DNA of 64,000 nucleotides, taken from the NCBI RefSeq assembly GCF_016107655.1, contig NZ_JABASX010000008.1, positions 184,542-248,541 of the forward strand, written 5' to 3'. The position numbers were made by a program, and so were the translations under genes. This DNA comes from Brevibacterium antiquum. Its GTDB lineage: Bacteria; Actinomycetota; Actinomycetes; Actinomycetales; Brevibacteriaceae. The notes beneath the pieces are model-generated. The model ran no database searches and had not been told where the DNA came from. It saw only the letters and a list, made by a program, of their open reading frames with translations. Positions 43,923 through 55,119 of the stretch are shown here, piece after piece (the first letter of the stretch is position 1; every line of letters begins with the position of its first letter).

Positions 43923-43948
<26 letters not shown>
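41372..43948 (+). CDS. M3 oligopeptidase fused to a C-terminal YbaK/Cys-tRNA(Pro) deacylase domain
   Basis: 858 residues in one uninterrupted frame. Residues 1-670 form a Dcp/oligopeptidase-A-type M3 peptidase with zinc site His467-E-F-G-His471 and Glu in DYVEFPSQLNEMW, plus the Tyr-rich SGYAAGYYSYLYSEV. A Glu/Ala/Pro linker (about 675-700) leads to a YbaK/EbsC domain (about 700-850): SAAEKVGVEVGAIANSLIF, MTSGRHRVD and GQVIGGVAPCGHP. YbaK proteins hydrolyse mischarged Cys-tRNA(Pro). I do not recall this fusion as common. It overlaps the TTG start of the queuosine-precursor transporter by 26 bp. Peptide degradation in the cytoplasm is the likely core activity. Confidence 0.9.
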
Positions 43949-45943
<1,995 letters not shown>

Positions 45944-45955
45944 TTAACTGGGAGC

Positions 45956-46903
45956 ATGTCGACAACCTTCATCCAGATGCTCCGGGCCGCAGAAGTCAGC
46001 GGCGAACCCATCATCATCGACGGCGGCCTGGGCACTGCGCTCGAGTCCCGCGGCATCGATCTGCGTCACGAGCTGTGGTCGGCGGCCCTGCTCCAGGATT
46101 CCCCTGACACGCTCGCCGAGGTGCACGCCGACTTCATCCGCGCAGGTGCCCGAATCGTCACGACCGCCAGCTATCAGGCGAGCCCGCTCGGCTTCGAAAG
46201 AGCATCGATTACCGCCGAGGAGGGGCTGCGTCTCATCGCGACCAGCGTGGAGGTCGCTGCCCGAGCTGGCGCCGCCCTCGCCGCCGGGTCCGTGGGCCCA
46301 TATGGGGCCGCTCTCGGCAACGGCGGCGAGTACACCGGCGACTACAGCTTGAGCGATGCCGAGTTCACCGACTTCCACCGCCCACGCATCGAGGCCCTGG
46401 TCAGTGCTGGTGCCGATCTGCTGGCCATCGAGACTCAGCCCTCGCTTCCGGAAGCCCGGGTGCTCGCGCGCCTGGCCGAAGAGTTCGGTATTCCTGCCTG
46501 GCTGAGCGTGACTCTGGCCGACCATGGGGGCTTGGCCGATGGTCGTCACATGGCCGACGGGACACCCCTGACCGACCTCGCCGAGGCGGTTGCCGGCTCG
46601 ACGATGATCCGCGCACTGGGCGTCAACTGCGTGCGCCCATCGCTGGTCTCACCCGCACTGCAGACGCTGGCGGGCGCCACGGACCTCCCGCTCATCGCCT
46701 ATCCGAATTCGGGTGAGACCTACGATGCGGCGGCGATGGAATGGCGCGCGGGTGCGGCTTTCGACACGAGCCCGACGACCCTGTCATCGTGGGTGTCCTC
46801 CGGTGCCCGCATCATCGGCGGCTGCTGCCGGACGACGCCGGGCGACATCGCCGGCCTCGTCGCCTCGGCGCAGGAACTCAGCCGAGCATCTTCCCCGGAT
46901 TGA
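45956..46903 (+). CDS. mmuM: Homocysteine S-methyltransferase
   Basis: 315 residues. A TIM barrel with zinc Cys ligands in ALGVNCVRP and IIGGCCRTTPGDI. The opening IIIDGGLGTALESRGIDLRHELWSAALL and IVTTASYQASPLGF are typical of MmuM enzymes, which methylate homocysteine using S-methylmethionine or SAM. It is divergent from tgt with 21 bp between starts. It overlaps the GlcD-like gene tail-to-tail by 26 bp. Confidence 0.92.
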   Translation: MSTTFIQMLRAAEVSGEPIIIDGGLGTALESRGIDLRHELWSAALLQDSPDTLAEVHADFIRAGARIVTTASYQASPLGFERASITAEEGLRLIATSVEVAARAGAALAAGSVGPYGAALGNGGEYTGDYSLSDAEFTDFHRPRIEALVSAGADLLAIETQPSLPEARVLARLAEEFGIPAWLSVTLADHGGLADGRHMADGTPLTDLAEAVAGSTMIRALGVNCVRPSLVSPALQTLAGATDLPLIAYPNSGETYDAAAMEWRAGAAFDTSPTTLSSWVSSGARIIGGCCRTTPGDIAGLVASAQELSRASSPD

Positions 46904-48278
46904 GGATCCCCAGCGGGTCAAGTGCGTCCTTGATCTGCGTGTGCATCAGCCTGGCTCCAGCATCGAGCTCACGCCCGAGCCACTCGCGCTTGAGGAAACC
47001 GACACCGTGCTCCCCCGTGATCGTCCCACCCAGATCGAGTCCCAGCTGCATGATCGCGGCGAACGCCTCCTGCGCCTGGCCCACCTGAACCTCGTCCCCG
47101 GCGTCGAAGACCACCGAGGGATGCATGTTCCCGTCACCGGCGTGACCGGCCGTGGCGACCTCGACGTCGAAGCGGGCATCGATGATCGCCAGGCGTTCGA
47201 AGAACTCCCCGAGAGCGGAGCGCGGCACGCACACATCATCGACGAGCTCTCCCCCGCCACGGGTGTGCGCGTACTTCTCCATCGCCGGGGCCACCGCTCG
47301 ACGGGCCGCGACGAGCATCTCCGAATCGGCGGGATCGTCGGAAACGAAGACCTCGGTGCCGCCGTTGGATTCTGCGACCCTGCGGAAGGCTTCGAGCTCC
47401 TCCATCGCACCTGCGCCCTTCACATCAGACTGCACGAGCAGAAGCGCACCGACGTTGTCCGGCAGGCCGAAGTCACCGTAGGCATTGATCATCGCCACGC
47501 TGGGCCCGTCGATGAACTCCAGCATCGACGGATTCGCTCCCGACCCCATGTACTCGGTGACGGTGCGCCCGGCCGATGCGGTGTCAGGGAAGATTCCCAC
47601 GGCGGTGATCGGCTGCGTCAGTGCCGGCTTCAGCGCCAGCGTCACTTCGACGATGGTGCCCAATGTGCCTTCGGACCCGACGAACAGGGCCGCCAGGTCG
47701 AGTCCGGCAACACCCTTGGCCGTCTGTCTCCCCAGCTTCGTCACGGTGCCGTCGGCGAGCACCACGGTCATGGCGCGCACATAGTCCTTGGTCACTCCGT
47801 ACTTCACGCAGCACATTCCGCCGGCGTTCGTGGCGACATTGCCGCCGATCGTCGAGATCGCCACCGATCCGGGATCGGGAGGATAGGAGAGTCCGTGTTC
47901 GGCCAGCGCCGTCTTCAGATCCTGGTTGATGACACCGGGCTGGACCCGGCATGTCTGGTTGACGGGGTCAATGGCCACGATCTCGTCCATCGCTGCTACG
48001 TTGAGCAGCAGACCGCCGTCGATCGCGTTGGCAGCGCCGGAGAGGCCGGTCCGCGCGCCCTGGGTGACCACGGGAATGCGGTGCTCGGCGGCGAAGACCA
48101 TCACGGCCACGACATCATCGACCGTCCGTGCCCTGACCAGGCCCAGAGCCTGCCCGGCAGGGCAGAACAGTGCCTTGTCGTAGGCATAGCTGTCGATGAC
48201 GTCGCGGTCCATGACGAGGGCACCGGGGCTCAGCCGAGCCTCCAGCTCCCGGGTCGGAATCTCCGTCGTGATGCTCAT
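46878..48278 (-). CDS. FAD-binding oxidase, GlcD-like (2-hydroxyacid dehydrogenase)
   Basis: 466 residues. The PCMH-type FAD domain (about 35-215) includes VTQGARTGLSGAANAIDGGLLLN and STIGGNVATNAGGMCCVKYGVT. The C-terminal FAD-oxidase domain has the zinc/substrate His motif TAGHAGDGNMHPSVVFD and GTITGEHGVGFLKREW. It oxidises glycolate, D-lactate or a similar 2-hydroxyacid to the keto-acid. No GlcE/GlcF partners are adjacent. The ATG overlaps the aminotransferase stop (ATGA). Confidence 0.9.
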   Translation of the reverse strand: MSITTEIPTRELEARLSPGALVMDRDVIDSYAYDKALFCPAGQALGLVRARTVDDVVAVMVFAAEHRIPVVTQGARTGLSGAANAIDGGLLLNVAAMDEIVAIDPVNQTCRVQPGVINQDLKTALAEHGLSYPPDPGSVAISTIGGNVATNAGGMCCVKYGVTKDYVRAMTVVLADGTVTKLGRQTAKGVAGLDLAALFVGSEGTLGTIVEVTLALKPALTQPITAVGIFPDTASAGRTVTEYMGSGANPSMLEFIDGPSVAMINAYGDFGLPDNVGALLLVQSDVKGAGAMEELEAFRRVAESNGGTEVFVSDDPADSEMLVAARRAVAPAMEKYAHTRGGGELVDDVCVPRSALGEFFERLAIIDARFDVEVATAGHAGDGNMHPSVVFDAGDEVQVGQAQEAFAAIMQLGLDLGGTITGEHGVGFLKREWLGRELDAGARLMHTQIKDALDPLGILNPGKMLG

Positions 48279-49360
48279 GCGGTCCTGGGCTCTGCGAAGG
48301 ACTTGGCCACCTCACGCACTCTCTCGAGGGCCTCGTCGGCGCCGATGCTGATCCGCACTCCCCCGCTCAGGCGCCGGATGGCGACGGCCTGCTTGGCACA
48401 CGCCTCTTCGAATGCCTGTGCATCCTCTGCCCCGAGGCTGACCCACACATAGTTGCCCTGGGAGTCGGAGACAGTGAGCCCGGCATCGCGCAGATCCTGT
48501 TCCAGCTGATCACGGGTGGCCGCGACCTCCTTGGCTCGGACGAGGACCTCGTCATTGCGCGACAGCGATTCCACAGCAGCGACCTGTGCCGCCGAGGTGA
48601 CGCTGAAGGGTGCGATCACCTGACGCAGTGCGCTCGCGATCGTCGGGTCGGCGACGCCGTAGCCCACACGCAGACCGGCCAGGCCATGTGCCTTGGAGAA
48701 GGTCCGTGCCAGCACCAGATTCGGGAACTTCCGGTAGGCGTCCATCCCATCGATCACCTCGGCGGCGGTGGCGAACTCGAAGTAGGCCTCGTCGAGGACG
48801 ACGATGACCTCGGCTGGGACCTCGGCCATGAAGCCGTCGAGCTCGGATGTCGAGATCGACGGTCCGGTCGGGTTGTTGGGCGAACAGAGCAGGATGAGTC
48901 GGGTCGTGTCATCGATGGCGGCGACCAGTCCCGGGAAGTCGTGCCGACCGTCTTCGAGCAGGGGCACGGGGCGCTTCTCCGCACCGCGTGCCGAGGCGAG
49001 GATCGGGTACATCTCGAACGAGGGCCACGGGTAGACCACCGAGGTCCCGGATTCGAGCGTGACGTTCGTCAGCGCGGACAGGATCTCCGAGGCTCCGGCG
49101 CCCGGGACGATCTCGGCCTCATCGACGTCGAGGTGGGCCGCTATATCGGTCACCAGCTTCGACGCCTTCGGGTCGGGGTAGTTCGCGGGCACCCGCCCGG
49201 CGTCTGCGATCGCGTCGGTGACACCCGGCAGCGGTGCCAGATGGTTCTCATTCGAGGACAGCTTGTACGGTTTCAGACCTGGTGCGCTGGCAGGGGGTTT
49301 GCCCGGCACATAGGGCGGGAATTCGGCCAGGGCATCACGAAGAAGGAAGTGATTCGACAT
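48275..49360 (-). CDS. Histidinol-phosphate/aromatic aminotransferase
   Basis: 361 residues from the ATG at 49358-49360. Fold-type I PLP enzyme: KLSSNENHLAPLPG, the Asn/Pro patch LCSPNNPTGP, DEAYFEF (cofactor Asp/Tyr) and Schiff-base Lys in ARTFSKAHGLAGLRVGYG. The C-terminal IRRLSGGVRISIGADEAL holds the carboxylate-binding Arg. It resembles the actinobacterial Pat/HisC2 group used for aromatic amino acids. No his operon is present, so the aromatic role is more likely. Coupled to the GlcD-like gene. Confidence 0.9.
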   Translation of the reverse strand: MSNHFLLRDALAEFPPYVPGKPPASAPGLKPYKLSSNENHLAPLPGVTDAIADAGRVPANYPDPKASKLVTDIAAHLDVDEAEIVPGAGASEILSALTNVTLESGTSVVYPWPSFEMYPILASARGAEKRPVPLLEDGRHDFPGLVAAIDDTTRLILLCSPNNPTGPSISTSELDGFMAEVPAEVIVVLDEAYFEFATAAEVIDGMDAYRKFPNLVLARTFSKAHGLAGLRVGYGVADPTIASALRQVIAPFSVTSAAQVAAVESLSRNDEVLVRAKEVAATRDQLEQDLRDAGLTVSDSQGNYVWVSLGAEDAQAFEEACAKQAVAIRRLSGGVRISIGADEALERVREVAKSFAEPRTA

Positions 49361-49576
49361 GTGCCCATATTTGCACATCCTGTGGCGGGCGACACAAGGC
49401 GTCCAGGGGCTAAAAGTCCGAATGGTCGGAAAATGCGTCACACCGCGGACGAACATCGGCTGTGAGGTTCCTCGCATGGGACTCCTGTGCCCGGGGGCGG
49501 GTTACTGGTTCGCCTGACGCGGAGAGTAGTCTGTGAGGCGAATACATGTAGTCAGTGACGAAGGATGAGAGTCGAA

Positions 49577-51052
49577 ATGCCCTCAACGCAGGAAAAGGTT
49601 GACGTTGTCTTGATCGGCGGCGGCATCATGAGCTCCACTCTTGGTGCCATGCTGACCGAACTTCAGCCCGAATGGGATATCCGGGTCTACGAGAAGCTCG
49701 ACTATGTCGCCGAGGAGAGCTCCGATCCGTGGAACAACGCCGGCACCGGTCACGCCGCCCTGTGCGAGCTCAACTACACTCCTGAGGACGAGAACGGCCA
49801 CATCGATCTCGCGAAGGCCTCGCAGATCAACGAGCAGTTCCATCACTCCCGCCAGTACTGGTCGCACCTCGTCGACAACGGCGTCCTGGCACAGCCGAAG
49901 TCCTTCATCAACCAGGTCCCTCACATCAGCTACGGCCGTGGTCAGAAGGGACGCGACTACATCAAGAACCGCTACGAGCAGATGGTCCGCAATCCGCTGT
50001 TCTCCGAGATGGAGTACACCGACGATCCGGACACCCAGGCCGAGTGGCTGCCGCTGATGTTCGAGGGCCGCGGACCCGGTCAGGTCAACGGCATCTCGCG
50101 CACGAAGATCGGCTCGGACGTCGACTTCGGATCGCTGGCGCACCAGCTGCTCAACTATGTCGGCGACAAGGGTGCCACGATCCGCACCAGCCACCAGGTC
50201 ACCGACCTCGAACGCTCCTCCGACGGCTGGATCGTCACCGTCAAGGACCTGCTCTCCCATGAGACCCACAAGGTCAACGCGAAGTTCGTCTTCGTCGGCG
50301 CTGGCGGCGGTGCTCTGCCGCTGCTGCAGAAGTCGGGTATCCCCGAGGGCCGCGGCTACGGCGGCTTCCCTGTCTCCGGCATCTTCCTGCGGACCTCGAA
50401 CCCCGACCTCGTCGCCCGCCACCAGGCCAAGGTCTACGGCCAGGCATCCTTCGGCGCCCCGGCGATGTCGGTGCCTCACCTCGACACCCGTGTCGTCGAC
50501 GGCAAGGACTACCTGCTGTTCGGACCCTACGCCGGCTTCTCCCCCAAGTTCCTCAAGGGCGGCCGCTTCACCGACCTGCCCTTCTCGGTGCGCGGGAACA
50601 ACCTGCCCACGATGCTCAACGTGGCCAAGGACAACACAGACCTCGTCACCTACCTCGTCTCCGAGCTGGCCGCGTCGAAGAAGGCCCGCTTCGAATCGAT
50701 GCACGAGTTCATCCCGAACATCGACCCCAGCGACTGGGAGTTCATCCAGGCCGGTCAGCGCGTGCAGGTGATGAAGAAGGATCCGAAGAAGGGCGGTGTG
50801 CTCAGCTTCGGCACCGAGCTCATCTCCTCCGCCGATGGCTCAATCGCCGCTCTCCTGGGCGCCTCGCCCGGTGCATCGACGGCAGTGTCCATCATGCTCA
50901 ACCTGCTCAAGACCTGCTTCCCTCGCCAGTACAGCGGCTGGGAGCCCTCCATCAAGGACATGGTGCCTTCGCTGGGCCGCAGCCTCGCCGACGACGAGAC
51001 CCTGCTCAAGGAGCTCTCCGAGTACACCGCGCGCACCCTGCAGCTGATCTGA
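49577..51052 (+). CDS. mqo: Malate:quinone oxidoreductase
   Basis: 491 residues from the ATG at 49577; an ATG four codons earlier is the alternative. The FAD motif is VDVVLIGGGIMSSTLGAML. The rest is strongly Mqo-like: YEKLDYVAEESSDPWNNAGTGHAALCELNYTPE, FINQVPHISYGRG, FVGAGGGALPLLQKSGIPE and GASPGASTAVSIMLNLL. It is a membrane-associated enzyme that oxidises malate to oxaloacetate and reduces menaquinone. The long hairpin at 51102-51177 follows. The 216-bp region upstream, shared with the divergent aminotransferase, should hold both promoters. Confidence 0.95.
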   Translation: MPSTQEKVDVVLIGGGIMSSTLGAMLTELQPEWDIRVYEKLDYVAEESSDPWNNAGTGHAALCELNYTPEDENGHIDLAKASQINEQFHHSRQYWSHLVDNGVLAQPKSFINQVPHISYGRGQKGRDYIKNRYEQMVRNPLFSEMEYTDDPDTQAEWLPLMFEGRGPGQVNGISRTKIGSDVDFGSLAHQLLNYVGDKGATIRTSHQVTDLERSSDGWIVTVKDLLSHETHKVNAKFVFVGAGGGALPLLQKSGIPEGRGYGGFPVSGIFLRTSNPDLVARHQAKVYGQASFGAPAMSVPHLDTRVVDGKDYLLFGPYAGFSPKFLKGGRFTDLPFSVRGNNLPTMLNVAKDNTDLVTYLVSELAASKKARFESMHEFIPNIDPSDWEFIQAGQRVQVMKKDPKKGGVLSFGTELISSADGSIAALLGASPGASTAVSIMLNLLKTCFPRQYSGWEPSIKDMVPSLGRSLADDETLLKELSEYTARTLQLI

Positions 51053-51101
51053 TCGGCTGACAGCCGGCGGCGCAGCCACGCAGCCGCGCAGCCGACCGAA
51101 T

Positions 51102-51177
51102 GCAGTAACCGCTTGCCAGAAGTGCCAGAGCACGTCACTTGTGCTCTACCCAGGCACTTCCGGCAAGCGGTTACTGC
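51102..51177. terminator. Long nested hairpin between mqo and allE
   Basis: A 25-bp outer stem (51102-51126 with 51153-51177, one mismatch) encloses a perfect 7-bp inner stem (AGAGCAC/GTGCTCT). It lies between two convergent genes and lacks a T-run, so it probably blocks read-through in both directions by structure alone. Confidence 0.7.
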
Positions 51178-51188
51178 GTTCACCCCGG

Positions 51189-52013
51189 CTACAGCTCGAC
51201 TTGGCGGTTGACGTCCTTGTAGAGCAGGTAGCGGAAGCGGCCCGGTCCACCGGCGTAGCAGGCCTGCGGGCAGAAGGCGCGCATCGAGATGAAGTCACCC
51301 TCTTGGACCTCGACCCAGTCTCCGTTGACACGGTAGACGGCCTTGCCCTCGAGCACGTAGAGGCCGTGCTCCATCTCGTGGGTCTCGGCGAAGGGAATCA
51401 CGGCACCGGGTTCGAAGGTCACGATGTTGACGTGCATGTCGTAGGCCAGATTGTCCGGATCCAACGGACGCGTCGTGCGCCACCGGTTGTCGGTGCCCGG
51501 CATCGCTGCGGGTTCGACATCGGACTCCTGGCCGAACTTGGCCTCCGGGTTCAGTCCGGCCACGGGCTGGTAGCGCTTGCGGATCCAATGGAAGCGTGCC
51601 GCCTCGGCGCCGGTGGACTTCACACTCCACGTCGAACCGGCGGGCAGGAACCCGTAACCGCCCGGCGTCAGGGTGTGGGCCTGACCCTCGTGGGTGATCT
51701 CGAGCTCGCCGGCCATGAGGAAGATGAACCCCTCGACCTCGACCTGCGGCTCCGGCTTCTCGGCGCCACCGCCCGGGGCGACTTCGAGGATGGTCTGCGA
51801 GAACGTCACCGCGCCCCCGGCCACCGGCTTGCTCAGGACCCAGGAACGGGTCCCGGTCCATTCGGGCAGGTTCGAGGTCACGATGTCGCGCATGACTCCG
51901 CGTGGGATCACCGTGTAGGCCTCAGTGACGATCGCACGGTCTGTGAGCAGGTCCGTCTGCGGCGGGTGCCCTCCGGTCGGCGCGAAGTAGGTGTAGGGGT
52001 CGGCAGTCGTCAT
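51189..52013 (-). CDS. allE: (S)-ureidoglycine aminohydrolase
   Basis: 274 residues, a bicupin. The first cupin holds VEVEGFIFLMAGELEITHEGQAHTLTPGGYGFLPAGSTWSVKS. The second holds the metal site in VNIVTFEPGAVIPFAETHEMEHGLYVLEGKAVYRVN. The opening TYFAPTGGHPPQTDLLTDRAIVTEAYTVIPRGVMRDIVTS is diagnostic of AllE/YlbA, which releases ammonia from ureidoglycine in allantoate breakdown (Mn-dependent). It follows the DUF6986 gene in the same direction. No allantoinase or allantoate hydrolase gene is in the window. Confidence 0.93.
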   Translation of the reverse strand: MTTADPYTYFAPTGGHPPQTDLLTDRAIVTEAYTVIPRGVMRDIVTSNLPEWTGTRSWVLSKPVAGGAVTFSQTILEVAPGGGAEKPEPQVEVEGFIFLMAGELEITHEGQAHTLTPGGYGFLPAGSTWSVKSTGAEAARFHWIRKRYQPVAGLNPEAKFGQESDVEPAAMPGTDNRWRTTRPLDPDNLAYDMHVNIVTFEPGAVIPFAETHEMEHGLYVLEGKAVYRVNGDWVEVQEGDFISMRAFCPQACYAGGPGRFRYLLYKDVNRQVEL

Positions 52014-52085
52014 GTGTGCGTGTTCTCCTTCGGAACGGGGGTGGTCAGTACCAGGTGGTTGTGTGTCGCCGAGGTTGCCGGCAGG

Positions 52086-53399
52086 TCACTCGGGCGCGCC
52101 GGTGGCGGCGATGTGATTGAGGGTCGCAATCGACATCTTCGTCCGATCCGTCACGAATTCCTCGGTGTGGGCACCGCAGGACAGTCCACGGCCCAGGTAG
52201 CGGGCCAGCGCCCGCGCGGTCGCCGGCTCGTCGAGGACGGCCGAGTCCTCCTGGAACACGTAGTTGCGCAGTCGGGTCGCCGCACGTTCGGCCCCCTCGC
52301 GGTAGAAGCGGAAGGTGGCGAGGAAGCGTGTGGGCAGCTGGTGCGGATGCATGTCCCACCCTTGGTAGATGCCGCGCTTGAGGTGCCTGCGGACCAGTCC
52401 GGCGTGCAGGCTCCAGGCTCGCTGAATCTCCTCGGGCTCGCCAAGGGGCATGATGTTCGTCGAACCGTCGGAGAGGTGGACGCCGGTGCCGGCGACCGCG
52501 AGCATCATCTGGTTCTTCGCGAAGTCGGCCACCGGGTGGTCCATGGCCTGATAGGCAGCGGCAACACCCATCGATGCCGAGTAGTCGTAGGTGCCGTAGT
52601 GCAGGGAGGTGATGCGCCCGGCACCGGCGTCGAGGACCGGAGCCAGGGGCACAGTGCCGTCGGCGCCGAGGATGAGCTGCGGGGTCTCGACCTGCACCTC
52701 AAAGGTGATCGAGCCCTCGGCCAGACCGTGCTCGGCCTCCAGCGCACGGCAGGCAAGGACCATGGCGGACACCTGGTCAACGGTGCTCACCTTCGGCAGA
52801 GTGAGGACCAGCTGCTTGGGCAGGGATCCGTGGGCGGCGATCACCTCGGCGAGGAACAGGTCCAAGGTGCGCAGTCCGCGCGCCCGGGTATCGGCCTCCA
52901 TGCATTTGAACCGGATGCCGAAGAACGCCGGTGCGCCCGTCTCACTCAGTCCTGCGATCGCGTTGCACGCGGCCTGGCGGACACAGTCGTCCTCGGTCGC
53001 ATCACCACGATCTCCGAACCCGTCTTCGAAGTCCATCCGCAGGTCCTCGATCGGTTCGACGGCAAGCTTCTTGGTGACAGCCTCGGCGAGCATCTCCGCT
53101 TCCCGGGCGACCTGGTGCAGATTCGGCATCGTCTGGCTGTCGGGGGCCAGCGTCTCCTTGCGGGAGGCGATGATGACCCGTTCGGCCAGTTGGACCATCC
53201 CGCCGTTGGCCTCGACGAAGTCGAGCGCCTGCTCACCCCATTCGCGGGGCAGGGCCGGGGACGAGAGGTGCCCGGGGACGTAGACGGTGTGCACGGGCTG
53301 CCGGACCTCGCGCTCACCGGGATAGCGCGTACTCAGCAGCTCGTCCGTGTCCGCCAGGAGTGAGTCGATGTCGGCCAACGTTGATTGATCCAATTTCAC
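52086..53399 (-). CDS. DUF6986 / HpcH-HpaI aldolase-like protein of ureide catabolism
   Basis: 437 residues from a GTG at 53397-53399; the frame continues to 53456, but there a ribosome site is lacking. It has a TIM-barrel lyase look: VHTVYVPG, LRMDFEDGFGDRG (acidic metal site), GIRFKCMEADTRARGLRTLDLFL, TFEVQVETPQLIL and SLHYGTYDYSASMGV, with a C-terminal region ending in MSIATLNHIA. I recall DUF6986 next to urate/allantoin genes in Streptomyces. A malate-synthase-like or citramalyl-type reaction on glyoxylate is plausible but unproven. It lies between malic enzyme and allE on the same strand. Confidence 0.8.
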   Translation of the reverse strand: MKLDQSTLADIDSLLADTDELLSTRYPGEREVRQPVHTVYVPGHLSSPALPREWGEQALDFVEANGGMVQLAERVIIASRKETLAPDSQTMPNLHQVAREAEMLAEAVTKKLAVEPIEDLRMDFEDGFGDRGDATEDDCVRQAACNAIAGLSETGAPAFFGIRFKCMEADTRARGLRTLDLFLAEVIAAHGSLPKQLVLTLPKVSTVDQVSAMVLACRALEAEHGLAEGSITFEVQVETPQLILGADGTVPLAPVLDAGAGRITSLHYGTYDYSASMGVAAAYQAMDHPVADFAKNQMMLAVAGTGVHLSDGSTNIMPLGEPEEIQRAWSLHAGLVRRHLKRGIYQGWDMHPHQLPTRFLATFRFYREGAERAATRLRNYVFQEDSAVLDEPATARALARYLGRGLSCGAHTEEFVTDRTKMSIATLNHIAATGAPE

Positions 53400-53464
53400 A
53401 TTCTCTTTCGTAGCATCATTGCGCGGGAGGACTGGTCTTCCAACATTGTCTCTCATAAAACAGC

Positions 53465-53493
53465 GACCGGCCCCCTGTTTCAGGAGACCGGTC
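53465..53493 (-). terminator. Rho-independent terminator after malic enzyme
   Basis: GACCGG pairs with CCGGTC around an inner CTCCTG/CAGGGG stem and a three-base loop, followed on the minus strand by GCTGTTTTAT. It falls between the malic enzyme stop and the DUF6986 start, so read-through into DUF6986 is partial or DUF6986 has its own promoter. Confidence 0.65.
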
Positions 53494-53498
53494 GAAGA

Positions 53499-54878
53499 TC
53501 AGGAGGAGACAGCGGCGACAGCCTCCGCCACCTTCTTCGCCACGTCGGGGTCGAAGACCGACGGGACGACGTAGCCCGGATGGAGTTCGTCTTCGGGGAT
53601 GCACGAAGCGATCGCGTCCGCCGCGGCGACCATGATGTTCTCGTCGATGTCGGTCGCCTCGGCGTCGAGGAGCCCGCGGAAGATGCCCGGGAAGGCCAGC
53701 ACGTTGTTGATCTGGTTCGGGTAGTCGCTGCGTCCGGTGGCCACGACGGCGGCGTATTTGAGCGCCTCGGCGGGGTCGACCTCGGGGTCGGGGTTGGCCA
53801 TTGCGAAGACGAGCGCGTCCTTGTTCATGGCCTGGATGTCGCTGCCGTCGAGCACGTTCGGGGCGGAGACGCCGATGAACACGTCCGAGCCGGCGACGGC
53901 TTCCTTCAATGTGCCCTCGAAGCCCTGGGGGTTCGTGTTGGCCTGCAGCCACACCTTGTGTTCGGTGTCGACGGTCGAATTCGGTCCGATCGCGCCGTTG
54001 CGACCGCAGGCGATGATGTTCTTCGCACCCGCGACCTGGAGCAGCCGGATGATCGCATTGCCCGCAGCACCGACGCCGGAGACGACGATGCGCTGATCCT
54101 CCAGCTTCCGGCCAACGACCTTGAGCGCATTCTTCAGCGCGGCGAGCGTGACGATGCCGGTACCGTGCTGGTCATCGTGGAAGACCGGGATGTCGAGTTC
54201 TTCGCGGAGCCTGGCCTCGATCTCGAAGCACCTCGGCGCCGAGATGTCCTCCAGGTTTATTCCGCCGTAGGCCGGAGCGATGGCTTTGCAGATCGAGATG
54301 ATCTCCTCGGTGTCCTTCGTGTCCAGTGCCACGGGCCAGGCGTCGACGCCTGCGAACTGCTTGAACAGCACTGCCTTGCCCTCCATCACCGGCATCGCCG
54401 CTTCGGGCCCGATGTCGCCGAGGCCCAGCACTGCGGTGCCGTCGGTGACGACCGCCACGGTGTTGCGCTTGATCGTCAGACGACGGGCATCGGCTTTGTT
54501 CTCCGCGATGGCCATGCACACGCGGGCCACACCCGGAGTGTAGGCACGGGAGAGGTCGTCGCGGTTGCGCAGAGGCACCTTGGGCGTGGATTCGAGCTTG
54601 CCGCCGAGGTGGAGCAGGAAGGTCCGGTCGGAGACCTTGTGAACCTCGACTCCATCGAGCGTATCGAGTGCAGCCGATACCTCGTCGGCGTGTGCGACAT
54701 CGCGGGTATCGGCGCTGACGTCGATCATCACCGTATGCGGGGTGGATTCGACGACGTCGAGCGCGGTGATCGCGGCGCCGGTGGCGGCAGCGGCGGCCAC
54801 GAGGTCGGACGTCGATGTCCGACCGACCGCAGTCTCCACTCGAAGAGTGATTGAGTATCCGGGGCTTGGAACAGCCAT
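53499..54878 (-). CDS. NAD(P)-dependent malic enzyme with N-terminal ACT-like domain
   Basis: 459 residues from the ATG at 54876-54878 (AGAGG upstream). Residues 1-75 form an ACT-like regulatory domain ([22 protein letters not shown]). The malic domain carries [15 protein letters not shown] (Tyr acid), [37 protein letters not shown] (Lys base region) and the metal-site sequence [20 protein letters not shown]. The NAD fold has [12 protein letters not shown]. It converts malate to pyruvate and CO2. Next to urate genes and the IclR regulator, it likely drains malate formed from glyoxylate. IclR-type palindromes stand upstream. Confidence 0.93.
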   Translation of the reverse strand: MAVPSPGYSITLRVETAVGRTSTSDLVAAAAATGAAITALDVVESTPHTVMIDVSADTRDVAHADEVSAALDTLDGVEVHKVSDRTFLLHLGGKLESTPKVPLRNRDDLSRAYTPGVARVCMAIAENKADARRLTIKRNTVAVVTDGTAVLGLGDIGPEAAMPVMEGKAVLFKQFAGVDAWPVALDTKDTEEIISICKAIAPAYGGINLEDISAPRCFEIEARLREELDIPVFHDDQHGTGIVTLAALKNALKVVGRKLEDQRIVVSGVGAAGNAIIRLLQVAGAKNIIACGRNGAIGPNSTVDTEHKVWLQANTNPQGFEGTLKEAVAGSDVFIGVSAPNVLDGSDIQAMNKDALVFAMANPDPEVDPAEALKYAAVVATGRSDYPNQINNVLAFPGIFRGLLDAEATDIDENIMVAAADAIASCIPEDELHPGYVVPSVFDPDVAKKVAEAVAAVSS

Positions 54879-54905
54879 GGGAGTTATCCTCTCTGATAAG
54901 TCTTT

Positions 54906-54918
54906 TCCGTAGTACGGA
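54906..54918. promoter_or_regulatory. 13-bp palindrome near the malic enzyme start
   Basis: TCCGTAGTACGGA is a perfect palindrome (TCCGTA-G-TACGGA) 28 bp before the malic enzyme start, inside the divergent region shared with the IclR gene. It is a second operator candidate different from the YGGAA...TTCCA class. Confidence 0.5.
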
Positions 54919-54963
54919 TAATATCTTCTGTATAGTGGAAAATCTAGCCAGACTGCTCGTGAA

Positions 54964-54979
54964 CGGAAACTTTCTTCCA
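54964..54979. promoter_or_regulatory. IclR/AllR-type operator, copy 1
   Basis: CGGAAACTTTCTTCCA belongs to the motif YGGAA-N6-TTCCA that recurs at 60855-60870 and 60951-60966. It lies in the divergent region between malic enzyme and the IclR gene. It resembles the TGGAAA-N-TTTCCA operator of E. coli AllR. Binding by the adjacent IclR protein is inference. Confidence 0.6.
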
Positions 54980-55119
54980 TTTCAGGACTAGACTGAGGAG
55001 CAGTTTCGCACAGCGATGCTGGTTTTCATGCCGTCGGCACTCATCGTCGAGCTGCCACACAAGTCAATGAATACGGATCCAAAGAACACGAATCCAATGG
55101 ACGAGGAAGAGGAACTGGG

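Noticed and set aside
54934..54945. A fourth IclR-type operator around TGGAAAATCTAG
   Set aside because: Only the left half-site is present; the TTCCA half is missing at the right spacing.
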